DNA from: JBBDJG01 sp040880005
GTDB lineage: Bacteria > Actinomycetota > Thermoleophilia > Solirubrobacterales > JBBDJG01
Reading direction: 5' to 3'
Length of the DNA stretch: 64,000 bases
NCBI GenBank assembly: GCA_040880005.1
Contig: JBBDJG010000027.1
Span: 1 to 64,000, forward strand
Positions within the stretch are counted from its first letter, which is position 1; every line of letters starts with the position of its first letter. Shown in pieces: positions 53,343 through 62,349 of the stretch. The translations under genes and the position numbers were made by a program. The notes under the pieces were generated by a model. That model saw only the letters and a program-made list of their open reading frames with translations, was not told the DNA's origin and made no database searches.

Positions 53343-54170
53343 TCAAGGCGCCGCCCCGTAACGTTCCTCGCGCTGCTGGGCCTGCTCCGAGCGCTCCAGC
53401 ATGCGGATGAACATGATCGCGAAGAACACGATCAGCACAACGGACTGCTCGATCATCATCAGAACGCCGCCGATGTTCTGATCGGTCAGCGGTGAGAGCC
53501 CCCAAGCACGGGGTACGTGCTCGTAAGGCGAGTACCAGACGGTCGTGGCGAACGCGAGCGCCACTCCTAGCACGCCCAGCAGCATCTTGGCCGCTCCGAT
53601 GTAGGCCACCGACCCGGGCCCGCTCAATCGGTGACGTGCGGGAACCGGCTCGATCAGGTACCACCAGAAGGCGAGACCGGCGGTCATGAACGTCAGGTGC
53701 TCCAGCGAGTGCGCCCAGGCGTGGCGAAGAGCCAGGTCGTACAGCGCCGGAACGTGCCACGCCCACAGCACGGCGACCAGAGCCACAAGTGCGGTCGCGG
53801 GGTGGGCGACCCATCCGAGCCGCCGCTCGACCGGTTGCAGCCGCCGCACCGCGGGGCGCATGATCGCTCGGTTGAGGCCGAGCAGCAACAGGATCGACGC
53901 GACGTCCACGAGCATCAGGTGCTGCACCATGTGGACGCTGAACAGGCGGTGCTCGGCGAGGTAGTCGATCGGCGACAGCAGCGCCGCCGCGATCACGAGC
54001 AGGCCGGCGGCGAAGGAGACCGCGCGCCAAACCGAGACGTTCACCCCGTCCGATCGCGCGACCGCGAATCGCCACGCGTAGATCGCGCCGGCGACCAGCA
54101 GCAGTGCGAGCACCTGAGGCTGGAAGGACCAGGGGTACGCTGCAATCGCTGATGCGATTTCCGTGAACAT
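53343..54170 (-). CDS. CtaG-like cytochrome c oxidase assembly factor (caa3_CtaG family)
   Basis: A 275-aa protein with about seven membrane helices. Conserved His residues in LFSVHMVQHLMLVDVA and HAWAHSLEHLTFMTAGLAFWW fit the copper-delivery family needed for CuB insertion in caa3/aa3 oxidases. The ATG at 54170 begins MFTEIASAIAAYPW; a longer frame overlaps the divergent comF region. No oxidase genes are in the window. Confidence 0.83.
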   Translation of the reverse strand: MFTEIASAIAAYPWSFQPQVLALLLVAGAIYAWRFAVARSDGVNVSVWRAVSFAAGLLVIAAALLSPIDYLAEHRLFSVHMVQHLMLVDVASILLLLGLNRAIMRPAVRRLQPVERRLGWVAHPATALVALVAVLWAWHVPALYDLALRHAWAHSLEHLTFMTAGLAFWWYLIEPVPARHRLSGPGSVAYIGAAKMLLGVLGVALAFATTVWYSPYEHVPRAWGLSPLTDQNIGGVLMMIEQSVVLIVFFAIMFIRMLERSEQAQQREERYGAAP

Positions 54171-54233
54171 CGCGCGGGGAATTGTTCCAGTTGAGCGTTG
54201 AGACGTTCGCTCGCCCAAGCGAGGCTGCATCCG

Positions 54234-54941
54234 ATGCCCTCACGACTGTTAGCAGCCGCGCGCGCCGCGATAGTGCCGCCGCTGTGTGTGTGCTGTCTTG
54301 AGCCCGGGCCGTCCGGGTGCGCGCTTTGCCCCGACTGCCGCAGAGGCTTGACTCCGGTCGCCGACCCGCGTTGCCGCCGCTGCGGTGCGCCGCTGCGGGT
54401 GGGCGAGCCATGCGTGGAGTGCCGCGGGCGCTCATTCGCCTTCGACCGCGCCTGGGCGGCGTTCGGCTACGAGGGCTCGGCGCGCTCGGTCGTGCACGCG
54501 CTCAAGATGCGCTGCGCAACGGCTGCGGCGCGCGAGATGGCACGGGCGATCGCGGCGCAAGCGCCCACGTCCTTCTTCACTGGAACGTTGGTTCCCGTGC
54601 CCGCGCACGGATGGCGGCGCTGGCGTGACGGCTTCAACCAAGCACACGAGCTCGCCACGGCCCTGGCCGAGCAACGCGATCTCGAGTTGTCCGACATTCT
54701 CGTGCGGGCCCGCTCGCGAAGACAGGTCGGGCTCGAGCGCAGCGCGCGCATCGCCAATGCAGTGGGTTCGGTGCAGGTGCGGGCCGGATCGCGACTCCCG
54801 CCGGCAGCGGTGGTCATCGACGACGTATATACGACGGGAGCGACCGTCGATGCCTGCGCGAAGGCGCTCCGCGACGCGGGCAGCGAGCACGTGATCGCGC
54901 TGACCTTCGCCAGGGCGGTGCGACCCCGTCCTGTGCCGTAG
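54234..54941 (+). CDS. ComF-family phosphoribosyltransferase-like protein
   Basis: A 235-aa protein (from the ATG; a TTG 12 codons upstream is also possible) with two N-terminal zinc-finger-like Cys pairs (CVCCLEPG...CALCPDC and CRRCG...CVEC) and a C-terminal PRTase domain with PRPP motif VVIDDVYTTGATVDAC. ComF helps DNA uptake in competent bacteria. It precedes hpf-secA, a common order in Gram-positives. Confidence 0.88.
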   Translation: MPSRLLAAARAAIVPPLCVCCLEPGPSGCALCPDCRRGLTPVADPRCRRCGAPLRVGEPCVECRGRSFAFDRAWAAFGYEGSARSVVHALKMRCATAAAREMARAIAAQAPTSFFTGTLVPVPAHGWRRWRDGFNQAHELATALAEQRDLELSDILVRARSRRQVGLERSARIANAVGSVQVRAGSRLPPAAVVIDDVYTTGATVDACAKALRDAGSEHVIALTFARAVRPRPVP

Positions 54942-54982
54942 CATGAAGTCAGAACTTCGCCGACTCGACCAAAGGAGCGAGA

Positions 54983-55318
54983 GTGCGCATCGAGATCAAG
55001 GGTCGCAACACGACGGTCACTGACGCGATCAGGCAGCATGTGGCCGAGCGCTTCGAGCGCGTTTCGAGACAGGTCTCGGAGCCCGCCGATCTGGAGGTCG
55101 AATTGATGGAGGAGCGCAACCCCGCGATCGCGGACGGCAAGATCGCCGAGGCGACGCTGCACCTCAAGGGCACGACGCTGCGCGCCAAGGAGGCATCGCC
55201 CGACCTGACGCACTCGGTCGACCTCTGCGCGGAGAAGATCACTCGCCAGGTCAAGCGCCGTCTCGACAAGCAGCGGCGCAGCCGGCGTGAGAGCAGCACG
55301 CGCCAGCCGGCGGCCTGA
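54983..55318 (+). CDS. hpf: Ribosome hibernation promoting factor (HPF/RaiA), short form
   Basis: A 111-aa beta-alpha-beta-beta-beta-alpha protein: MRIEIKGRNTTVTDAIRQHVAERFERV and HSVDLCAEKITRQVKRRLDK. It binds the 30S decoding site in stationary phase. The C-terminal dimerisation domain of long HPF is missing; only a basic tail follows. GTG start with AAAGGAG 8 nt upstream. After the stop, a short GGCGCCC-AA-GGGCG hairpin (about 55328-55340) may terminate transcription. Confidence 0.88.
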   Translation: MRIEIKGRNTTVTDAIRQHVAERFERVSRQVSEPADLEVELMEERNPAIADGKIAEATLHLKGTTLRAKEASPDLTHSVDLCAEKITRQVKRRLDKQRRSRRESSTRQPAA

Positions 55319-55396
55319 CCTCGCGTGGCGCCCAAGGGCGTCGCTCCCTCCGGTCGATCGCTGAACAGGACTGCCAGAACGCCGAGTTCTCGTTGA

Positions 55397-55402
55397 TACC
55401 CT
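55397..55402 (+). promoter_or_regulatory. -10 hexamer of secA, leaderless
   Basis: TACCCT lies 7 nt before the GTG at 55410. Confidence 0.4.
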
Positions 55403-55409
55403 GCTAGCC

Positions 55410-58247
55410 GTGGCCAGGAAGCTGATAGATCGCGCCCTTCGCATGGGCGAGGCGCGCAAGTACAAGGAGTACGAGAAGCGGGTCGCCCGCATCAGCGCCT
55501 TCGAGCCGGAGATGGAGCTGCTCGAGGATCACGAGATCGGCGAGGAGGCCAACGGCCTGCGAGAGCGCGCTCGCAACGGCGAGTCGCTCGACGATCTGCT
55601 TCACGAGGCGTTCGCGCTGTGCCGCGAGGCGAGCAAGCGCACGCTGGGCATGCGGCACTTCGACGTTCAGTTGATCGGCGGCATGGTGTTGCACGGCGGC
55701 TCGATCGCCGAGATGAAGACCGGCGAGGGTAAGACGCTCGCCGCCACCCTGCCGATTTTTCTCAACGCGCTGGCTGGAGCGGGCACGCACCTCGTCACGG
55801 TCAACGACTACCTGGCGCGCCGGGATGCCGAGTGGATGGGCCCCCTGTACGAGATGCTCGGCGTGAAGGTCGGATTCATTCAGAACATGCAGTCATTCGA
55901 GGACAAGCAGGCCGCGTATGCAGCCGACGTCACCTACGGGACCAACTCCGAGTTCGGGTTCGACTACCTGCGCGACAACATGGCGACCTCGCTCGAGGAA
56001 GTCGTTCAGCGCGGCCACGGCTTCGCGATTGTCGATGAGGTCGACAACATCCTGATCGACGAGGCGCGTACGCCTCTGATCATCTCCGGGGCGCCGGAGG
56101 AGGCGGGCGATTGGTACGTGAAGTTTGCCCGCCTGGCACCGACACTCGAAGGAGCGGAGAAGAGCTCTCAGGTGACCAAGGCCGAAAAAGCAGCCCAGGG
56201 CGAACCCGATTACGACTACGAGTACGACGAGAAGCACAAGACCGTCGCACCGACCGAGCGCGGCGTCGCCAAGGCCGAGCAGTTCCTGGGCATCGAGAAT
56301 CTCTACCTAGCCGAGCACGGCAACCTCGTCAATCACCTCAATCAGGCGCTGAAGGCGGAGTCGCTCTACAAGCGCGACCGCGACTACGCGGTGATCGACG
56401 GCGAGGCGAAGATCATCGACGAGTTCACCGGCCGCATCCTCGAAGGCAGACGCTGGTCGGAGGGGCTGCACCAGGCGGTGGAGGCCAAGGAGGGCGTCTC
56501 GATCCGGGAAGAGAACCAGACGCTCGCAACGGTCACGCTCCAGAATTACTTCCGTATGTACGAGAAGCTTTCAGGCATGACAGGGACCGCGCTGACCGAA
56601 GCAAACGAGTTCAAGAAGATCTACAAGCTCGACGTGGTAGACGTTCCGACCAACCAGCCGATGGTTCGCAGCGACTACGAGGACCAGATCTACAAGACCA
56701 AGGACGGCAAGTGGGCGTCGGTGCTCGCGGACATAACCGAGCGTCACGAGCGGGACCAGCCAATCCTGGTCGGCACGGTCTCGGTCGAGGTTTCCGAAAT
56801 GCTCTCGGACAAGCTGCGCAAGCAGGGCATCAAGCACGTCGTGCTGAACGCGAAGCCGGAACACGCGCAGCGTGAAGGTGAGACCGTGGCCGAAGCGGGC
56901 CGGCCGGGCGCCGTCACGATCGCGACCAACATGGCGGGGCGCGGCGTTGACATCATGCTCGGCGGCAACGCCGAGCACCTGACCGAAGCGGAGCTTCGCA
57001 AGCTGGGCGTCGGCCCGTCCGACGAGTCGTACCAGTCCACCTACGACGAGGTCCACCCCAGAGTCGTCGAGCGGATCGCTCGGGATCGTGAGAGGGTGTG
57101 CGAGGAGGGTGGTCTCTTCATCTGCGGCACCGAACGCCACGAATCGCGGCGCATCGACAACCAGCTTCGCGGTCGCTCGGGGCGCCAGGGCGACCCCGGC
57201 GAATCCCGTTTCTACCTTTCGGCCGAGGACGACCTCGTTCGCCTGTTCTCGGGCGATCGCATGTACCGCGTGCTGGACCGGCTGGGCGGCAGCTTGGTGG
57301 ACGAAGAAGGTCGTGAGTTGCCGATCGAGGCCAAGATGGTCAGCAAGCGCATCGAGGGCGCCCAGAAGTGGGTCGAAGAGCAGAACTTCCTGATCCGCAA
57401 GCGCGTGCTCGAGTACGACGACGTGCTCAACAAGCAGCGCGAGGTCGTTTACAAGTACCGCAACGAGATCCTGGCCGGTCGCGACATGTCCGAGCCGATC
57501 AAGGAACAGCTCCCCGGCGTCTTTGAGCGGCTGGTCAACGAGTACACGCAGGGCGACTACGTCGAAGACTGGGACATCGAAGAGCTGTTCGTGCAGGTGA
57601 ACCTGATTCTGGCGGTGAGCTTCGGCGCTGCCGACCTCCATCCGGAGGCGCTGGTGCGCGAGGAGCTAGTGGAACGCTTCCACGAGGATGCGATGCGCGC
57701 CTACTCCGAACGTGAGCAGGAGCTGGGCGAGGAGCTGATGCGCAACCTCGAGCGGGTTGTGCTGCTTCAGATCATCGACAACCGCTGGCGCGAGCACCTG
57801 CTCGACATGGACTACCTGCGTGAGGGAATCCATCTGCGCGGCTTCGCACAGAAGGACCCATTGGTGGAGTACAAGAACGAGGGCTTTACGTTGTTCGGCG
57901 AGTTGATGAACTCGATCTGGGAGGACTTTGGCCGTTACATCTTCCACGTCGAGGTCGAGGTCGCGCCGGCCGAGGCCGAGATGGGCTTCACTCCCTCGTC
58001 GCGCTCCAGCTCGACCACCAGCTTCAACTACTCGGGCGGCGGTCCGGACCAACCCTCGGCGCTGCGAGAGGTGGCGGCGCAGGGTGGGCCGAGCGCCGGG
58101 CAGGTCGCGCAGATGGAGGCCGACGAGGAGCCCGCGGGCCCGGTCGAAATCGAGACGCGCCACGTTGACGAGCGCGACAAGGTCGGCCGCAACGACCCCT
58201 GCTGGTGCGGATCGGGCAAGAAGTTCAAGAAGTGCCATGGGGCCTAG
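55410..58247 (+). CDS. secA: Preprotein translocase ATPase SecA
   Basis: A 945-aa motor of the Sec pathway. Walker A EMKTGEGKTLAATL (about 103), DEVDNILIDEARTPLIISG, GRGVDIMLGGN, RRIDNQLRGRSGRQGDPG, and the helical scaffold with WREHLLDMDYLREGIHLRG. The C-terminal SEC-C zinc motif NDPCWCGSGKKFKKCH binds SecB or the ribosome. GTG start. prfB follows after 31 bp, as in most bacteria. Confidence 0.97.
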   Translation: MARKLIDRALRMGEARKYKEYEKRVARISAFEPEMELLEDHEIGEEANGLRERARNGESLDDLLHEAFALCREASKRTLGMRHFDVQLIGGMVLHGGSIAEMKTGEGKTLAATLPIFLNALAGAGTHLVTVNDYLARRDAEWMGPLYEMLGVKVGFIQNMQSFEDKQAAYAADVTYGTNSEFGFDYLRDNMATSLEEVVQRGHGFAIVDEVDNILIDEARTPLIISGAPEEAGDWYVKFARLAPTLEGAEKSSQVTKAEKAAQGEPDYDYEYDEKHKTVAPTERGVAKAEQFLGIENLYLAEHGNLVNHLNQALKAESLYKRDRDYAVIDGEAKIIDEFTGRILEGRRWSEGLHQAVEAKEGVSIREENQTLATVTLQNYFRMYEKLSGMTGTALTEANEFKKIYKLDVVDVPTNQPMVRSDYEDQIYKTKDGKWASVLADITERHERDQPILVGTVSVEVSEMLSDKLRKQGIKHVVLNAKPEHAQREGETVAEAGRPGAVTIATNMAGRGVDIMLGGNAEHLTEAELRKLGVGPSDESYQSTYDEVHPRVVERIARDRERVCEEGGLFICGTERHESRRIDNQLRGRSGRQGDPGESRFYLSAEDDLVRLFSGDRMYRVLDRLGGSLVDEEGRELPIEAKMVSKRIEGAQKWVEEQNFLIRKRVLEYDDVLNKQREVVYKYRNEILAGRDMSEPIKEQLPGVFERLVNEYTQGDYVEDWDIEELFVQVNLILAVSFGAADLHPEALVREELVERFHEDAMRAYSEREQELGEELMRNLERVVLLQIIDNRWREHLLDMDYLREGIHLRGFAQKDPLVEYKNEGFTLFGELMNSIWEDFGRYIFHVEVEVAPAEAEMGFTPSSRSSSTTSFNYSGGGPDQPSALREVAAQGGPSAGQVAQMEADEEPAGPVEIETRHVDERDKVGRNDPCWCGSGKKFKKCHGA

Positions 58248-58265
58248 TGGTTCGTCCGGCCCGGG

Positions 58266-58271
58266 TAAGCT
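58266..58271 (+). promoter_or_regulatory. -10 hexamer of prfB, leaderless
   Basis: TAAGCT lies 7 nt before the ATG at 58279. Confidence 0.4.
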
Positions 58272-58278
58272 TGAGCCG

Positions 58279-59392
58279 ATGGCCGAGCAGATCCAGTTCG
58301 AGCAGATCCCGGCTCGCGTGTCGAAGTTGCGCGAGCAGCTGAAGCTGCTCGCGGACTATCTTTGACCCGGCCGAACTGGAGCGCAAGACAGGCGAGCTGG
58401 AACAAAAGATGCAGCGCCCCGGCTTCTGGGATGACCAGCAGCAGGCTGCAGCGATCTCCGCTCAGCACAGCCGCGCCACGCGCCGGCTGGAGTCGTTCCG
58501 CAAGCTCGAGTCGGACCTCGACGACGTCGAGGAGCTGGCGGAGCTGTCGGCCGAGGACCCCGCGTTGCGCGGTGAGCTGGCCGGGCAGCTGATCGAGGTC
58601 GAACGCAGGCTCGACGAGCTCGAGGAGCAGCGGCTGTTCAGCGGACGCTATGACGCCGGGGACGCCGTCGTGACCGTCCACAGTGGCGCCGGTGGCACCG
58701 ACTCGCAGGACTGGGCCGAGATGTTGTTGCGCATGTATCTGCGCTGGGCACAGGGGCGCGGCTTCGAGGTCGAGATGAAGGAGGCCTCTCCGGGGGATGA
58801 GGCCGGCCTCAAGTCGGCGACGCTGTTCGTGCGTGGTGAGAATGCGTACGGTCTGTTCTCGGCTGAGAAGGGCGTGCACCGCCTCGTGCGACTCTCACCG
58901 TTCGACGCCGCGCACCGGCGACACACGAGCTTTGCGTCGCTGGAGGCGAGCCCCCTGATCGAGGACGACCTCGATGTCGAGATCGACGACACCGATCTGC
59001 GCGTAGAGACCTACAGGGCGTCGGGAGCCGGCGGTCAGCACGTCAACAAGACCGATTCAGCGGTACGGATCACCCATCTACCGACGAAGTCCGTCGTTCA
59101 GTGCCAAAACGAGCGTTCGCAAACGCAGAACAAGGCGACGGCGATGAAACTGCTGCGCTCGAAGCTGATCGAGCTCGAGGAGCGCAGACGCGCGGAGGAG
59201 CTCGCGCGTGAGAGGGGAGAGACGCAGGACGTCGCCTGGGGGTCACAGATCCGCTCGTACGTCCTTCAGCCATACACGATGGTCAAGGACCATCGCACCG
59301 GGTACGAGGTGGGCGACGCGCAGCGCGTGCTGGACGGCGACCTCGACGGATTCGTGCACGAATATCTGACTCGGTCCGCGGGTGCGCGCTAA
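58279..59392 (+). CDS. prfB: Peptide chain release factor 2 with programmed +1 frameshift
   Basis: A 370-aa RF2 read as 58279-58362 joined to 58364-59392. After 28 codons the frame meets the slippery TAT CTT TGA C (58357-58366), the classic RF2 autoregulation site where low RF2 lets the ribosome slip +1 past UGA. The second frame gives DPAELERKTGELEQKMQRPGFWDD... with the anticodon-like SPF (VRLSPFDAAHRRHTS) and GGQ (ASGAGGQHVNKTDSAVRI). The usual AGG-rich stimulator before the slip site is weak here (GCGGAC). Do not annotate it as two genes or a pseudogene. Confidence 0.95.
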
Positions 59393-59703
59393 TCGGCGTG
59401 GCGGTCGGTCGCTTCGCCTTCGGGCTCCACGTCGAGGCCTGTCGCGAGCTTGGTGGCGCCTCCGGAGTCGTACTGCACGTCCACGCTGTCGTTGCGGCGG
59501 TAGGTCCCGGCGATGCCGAGCAACATCATCGTCCAGCGCCAGGGCCCCAGCTTTCCTTCCTTCGCGAGCGGTCGCGAGAACACGAGCGCGTCGCTACGCA
59601 CGGTGTAGTCGGACCCCTCCTGTTGAGGAACGCCGTTGACGAACACTTGATAGGGCGGCGCGGCGCCGCGCGGCAGTCGGGCTATCCAGCGTTGTTCCGG
59701 CAT
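59389..59703 (-). CDS. Hypothetical protein
   Basis: A 104-aa soluble protein without a signal peptide: MPEQRWIARLPRGAAPPYQVFVNGVPQQEGSDYTV... A beta-strand and turn pattern (VFVNGVPQQEGSDYTVRSDALVFSRPL) resembles a small jelly-roll-like or phage-tail-type strand, but I recognise no family. It overlaps the prfB stop by 4 bp, convergent. The ATG at 59703 has TACGCT 8 nt upstream. It is divergent from nadC. Confidence 0.6.
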   Translation of the reverse strand: MPEQRWIARLPRGAAPPYQVFVNGVPQQEGSDYTVRSDALVFSRPLAKEGKLGPWRWTMMLLGIAGTYRRNDSVDVQYDSGGATKLATGLDVEPEGEATDRHAD

Positions 59704-59745
59704 CGACAAAGAGCGTATTACTAGGATTCCAATAGAGGTATCGAC

Positions 59746-60594
59746 GTGCTTGCAAGTGAAGTCGAAGAGCTGATCTCCCGCGCTCTGGCCGAGGACATCG
59801 GTCCGAGCGACCTGACGGGCGACGCAACCGTCGAAGCAGGGACGAGCGCTCGCGCGCTGATAACGCAGAAGGCGCCCGGTGCGCTGTTCGGGTTCGCAGT
59901 TGCGGAGGCCACCTTCAGGCGACTCGATCCGCTGCTCGAGTGGGAGCCAAAGCGAGAGGAGGGCGAGTGGATCGCGGACGTTCCCGAGGTCGTCGTCGAG
60001 CTGAAGGGCGACGCACGCGGCCTACTCGCGGGCGAGCGGACGGCACTCAACTTCCTCGGGCATCTGTCCGGCGTGACGACCGCAACGGCGCTCGCGGTTG
60101 AGGCCGTGCGCGGCACGGGGGTCGAGATCCTCGACACGCGCAAGACGACGCCAGGTCTGCGCGTGCTGGAAAAACAGGCGGTGCTGGCCGGGGGCGGGCG
60201 CAATCATCGTATGGGCCTTTTCGATGCCATGCTCGTGAAGGAGAACCACATCGCGATTGCCGGTGGCATTGGAGCGGCGACGCGCTTGGCGATCGAGCGT
60301 CGCCCCCACGACTGCCCGGTGGAGGTCGAATGTCGCACGTTGGCCGACGTGGAAGGGGCGTTGGCGGCCGGGGCTGACCACCTGCTGCTCGACAACATGT
60401 CGGTGCCCGAGCTGCGCGCGACGGTGGATGCCGTTGCGGGACGCGCAAGCCTCGAGGCGTCGGGCGGCGTCACGGTCGAGTCGATTCGGGAGGTCGCCGG
60501 CACTGGCGTACAATTCATCTCCCTGGGTTCCCTGACGCACTCCGCGCCGGCGCTCGACCTCTCGATGAGCGTGGAACCCTCCCCCGGACGGTGA
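59746..60594 (+). CDS. nadC: Nicotinate-nucleotide pyrophosphorylase (quinolinate phosphoribosyltransferase)
   Basis: A 282-aa QPRTase converting quinolinate + PRPP to NaMN in de novo NAD synthesis. ILDTRKTTPGLRVLEKQAVLAGGGRNHRMGLFDAMLVKENH, VEVECRTLADV, LLLDNMSV and ASGGVTVESIREVAGTGVQFISLGSLTHSAPALDLSM. GTG start. nadA follows 4 bp later; nadB is not in the window. Confidence 0.95.
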   Translation: MLASEVEELISRALAEDIGPSDLTGDATVEAGTSARALITQKAPGALFGFAVAEATFRRLDPLLEWEPKREEGEWIADVPEVVVELKGDARGLLAGERTALNFLGHLSGVTTATALAVEAVRGTGVEILDTRKTTPGLRVLEKQAVLAGGGRNHRMGLFDAMLVKENHIAIAGGIGAATRLAIERRPHDCPVEVECRTLADVEGALAAGADHLLLDNMSVPELRATVDAVAGRASLEASGGVTVESIREVAGTGVQFISLGSLTHSAPALDLSMSVEPSPGR

Positions 60595-60598
60595 CGCG

Positions 60599-61681
60599 AT
60601 GACCACCCTTCCCACGATTCAGCCTCAGATTCAGCCGGGACACGCCGGCGCGACCCTCGCGCTGGAGGACGTTCCGGCGATGCAGGAGGAGGTCCGCGCG
60701 CTGGTGGCCAAGCGCAACGCGGTGATCTTGGCGCACAACTACCAGCTGCCGGAGGTGCAGGATGTGGCCGAGGCTGAGGCCGCCGCCGACCGGCGGGATG
60801 CCGTNNNNNNNNNNGTGGTGCAGGATGGCGCCGACTACGTCGGCGACTCGCTCGGGCTTTCGCAGAAGGCCGCACAGGCCGGCGGCGACGTGATCGTTTT
60901 CTGCGGCGTGCACTTCATGGCAGAGACGGCATCGGTGTTGTGTCCGGAGAAAACAGTTCTGATCCCCGACCTGGGCGCGGGATGCTCGCTGGCGGACTCG
61001 ATCACGGCGGAGCAACTGCGCGCCTGGAAGCAGGAACATCCAGGAGCGACCGTGATCATGTACGTGAACACCTCTGCCGAGGTCAAGGCGGAGACCGACT
61101 ACTGCTGCACGTCGGGCAACGCCGTGCGGGTCGTTGAGCATGTGTTCCGTGAGCGTGGCGACGACGCCGAAGTCCTGTTCGGTCCCGACATGTGGCTGGG
61201 CGCGTATGTCGCAAAGGAGACCGGGCGCAAGCTGCACATCTGGGACGGGGAGTGCCACGTGCACGCGGGGATCCGGCCCGCCGACATCAACGAGTTGCGG
61301 AAGAGCGTGCCCGACGGCGAACTCTTGATACACCCCGAGTGCGGTTGTACGACTCAGGTCATGGAGTACGTCGCCTCCGGCGACGTGGACCCGCAGGGCA
61401 CCCACTTTCTGTCGACCGAGGGCATGATGCGGCACGCAAAGGAAGGCAAGGCCGAGAAGATGCTCGTCGCGACCGAGGTCGGCATCCTCCACCGAATGAA
61501 GAAGCTGGCGCCGGACAAGGAGTTCATCCCCGTCAACCGCGCGGCGGTTTGCAAGTACATGAAGATGATCACGCTTCCGAAGCTGCGCGACTCGCTGCGC
61601 GACATGAAGTACGAGGTGCGGGTACCAGACGAGATCGCCGAGCGGGCCCGGGTTCCCATAGAACAGATGGTGTCGATCTAG
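60599..61681 (+). CDS. nadA: Quinolinate synthase, containing an assembly gap and extra segment
   Basis: An iron-sulfur enzyme condensing iminoaspartate with DHAP to quinolinate. AHNYQLPEVQDVA, FCGVHFMAETASVL, DLGAGCSLADS, YCCTSGNAV, HPECGCTTQVMEY and a C-terminal basic/MVSI end contain the three cluster cysteines. Residues after EVQDVA (EAEAAADRRDA, then 10 N, then VVQDGA) do not fit the family, where DVADYVGDSLGLS is continuous. The extra ~21 residues are bounded by an imperfect direct repeat (GTGCAGGATG...GCCGA), so this is a local duplication or misassembly around the gap. Otherwise full length. Confidence 0.88.
   Translation: MTTLPTIQPQIQPGHAGATLALEDVPAMQEEVRALVAKRNAVILAHNYQLPEVQDVAEAEAAADRRDAXXXXVVQDGADYVGDSLGLSQKAAQAGGDVIVFCGVHFMAETASVLCPEKTVLIPDLGAGCSLADSITAEQLRAWKQEHPGATVIMYVNTSAEVKAETDYCCTSGNAVRVVEHVFRERGDDAEVLFGPDMWLGAYVAKETGRKLHIWDGECHVHAGIRPADINELRKSVPDGELLIHPECGCTTQVMEYVASGDVDPQGTHFLSTEGMMRHAKEGKAEKMLVATEVGILHRMKKLAPDKEFIPVNRAAVCKYMKMITLPKLRDSLRDMKYEVRVPDEIAERARVPIEQMVSI
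60805..60814. other. Assembly gap (10 N) inside nadA
   Basis: Ten undetermined bases within nadA. The frame is open on both sides at this arbitrary length; the true length is unknown. Confidence 0.95.
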
Positions 61682-62349
61682 TCGGCGCCGCCGCCCTCGG
61701 CGTGCAGCACCGGACAGGGCTCGCGTCGGTCCCACAGGTGGCGCAGCATCTCTTCGTCGAGGCCGGGTCGATCCTCGAGCTGCCCTTCGAGCACCTCGAT
61801 CCACTCCCACTCGCAGGGGCACTTGGCGGCGACGAGATGTTGCTTGGCGGTACGGCGCAGCGAATACAGGTATTTGTGCGCGGCATCGTCGAGCGCCGGG
61901 ATCTCGCCCGTCTGCGCCTCGGCCGCCAACTCGCTGGCGCTCGGCTCGGTCTCGTGCGCCCAAGCGCGCACGATGTCGCGCATCGAGACGATGCCGATGA
62001 CACGGTCCCCTTCGAAGACGAGCAGGTGGCGGAAGCTGCCCGCGGACATCGTGCGCGCGGCGCGCTCGAGCGTCCAGTCGGGTGTTGCCGCAACTACGTC
62101 GGCGGTGAGGTAGTCCTTCACCGCGCAGTCGGCGGGATGACCCTTCGCTGCTACCGCTCGTCCGAGGTCGCGCTCAGTAATGATGCCGCGCCGACCGTGC
62201 TCGTCAACGACAGGTAGTGCTGTCACGCCCTCGTCGCGCATCTTGCGGGCGGCCTCTCCAAGAGTCTCGTTCGGGCCGATCGTGACGACCTTGGGACGCA
62301 TTGCCTGCGCAACGGTGAGGCGCTCGAGGTCGACGGGCATCGCGGTCAT
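61678..62349 (-). CDS. CBS-pair protein with Cys-containing C-terminal domain
   Basis: A 223-aa protein with two CBS domains (about 8-125: MRPKVVTIGPNETLGEAARKM, GIITERDLGRAV; ADVVAATPDWTLERAARTM, GIVSMRDIVRAW), which bind adenine nucleotides or SAM as an energy sensor. The C-terminal ~60 residues (KYLYSLRRTAKQHLVAAKCPCEWEWIEVLEG...) contain CPCEWEW and CPVLH, a possible metal or Fe-S site I do not recognise. It is convergent with nadA (stop codons overlap) and divergent from ftsE. The start could also be the Met three codons on. Confidence 0.82.
   Translation of the reverse strand: MTAMPVDLERLTVAQAMRPKVVTIGPNETLGEAARKMRDEGVTALPVVDEHGRRGIITERDLGRAVAAKGHPADCAVKDYLTADVVAATPDWTLERAARTMSAGSFRHLLVFEGDRVIGIVSMRDIVRAWAHETEPSASELAAEAQTGEIPALDDAAHKYLYSLRRTAKQHLVAAKCPCEWEWIEVLEGQLEDRPGLDEEMLRHLWDRREPCPVLHAEGGGAD

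Noticed and set aside
44598..55373. Similar stretches 44598-44623 and 55345-55373 (TCGGTCG..TGAACAGG) as another dispersed repeat
   Set aside because: Only ~20 shared positions with indels, in two copies; too short to separate from chance.
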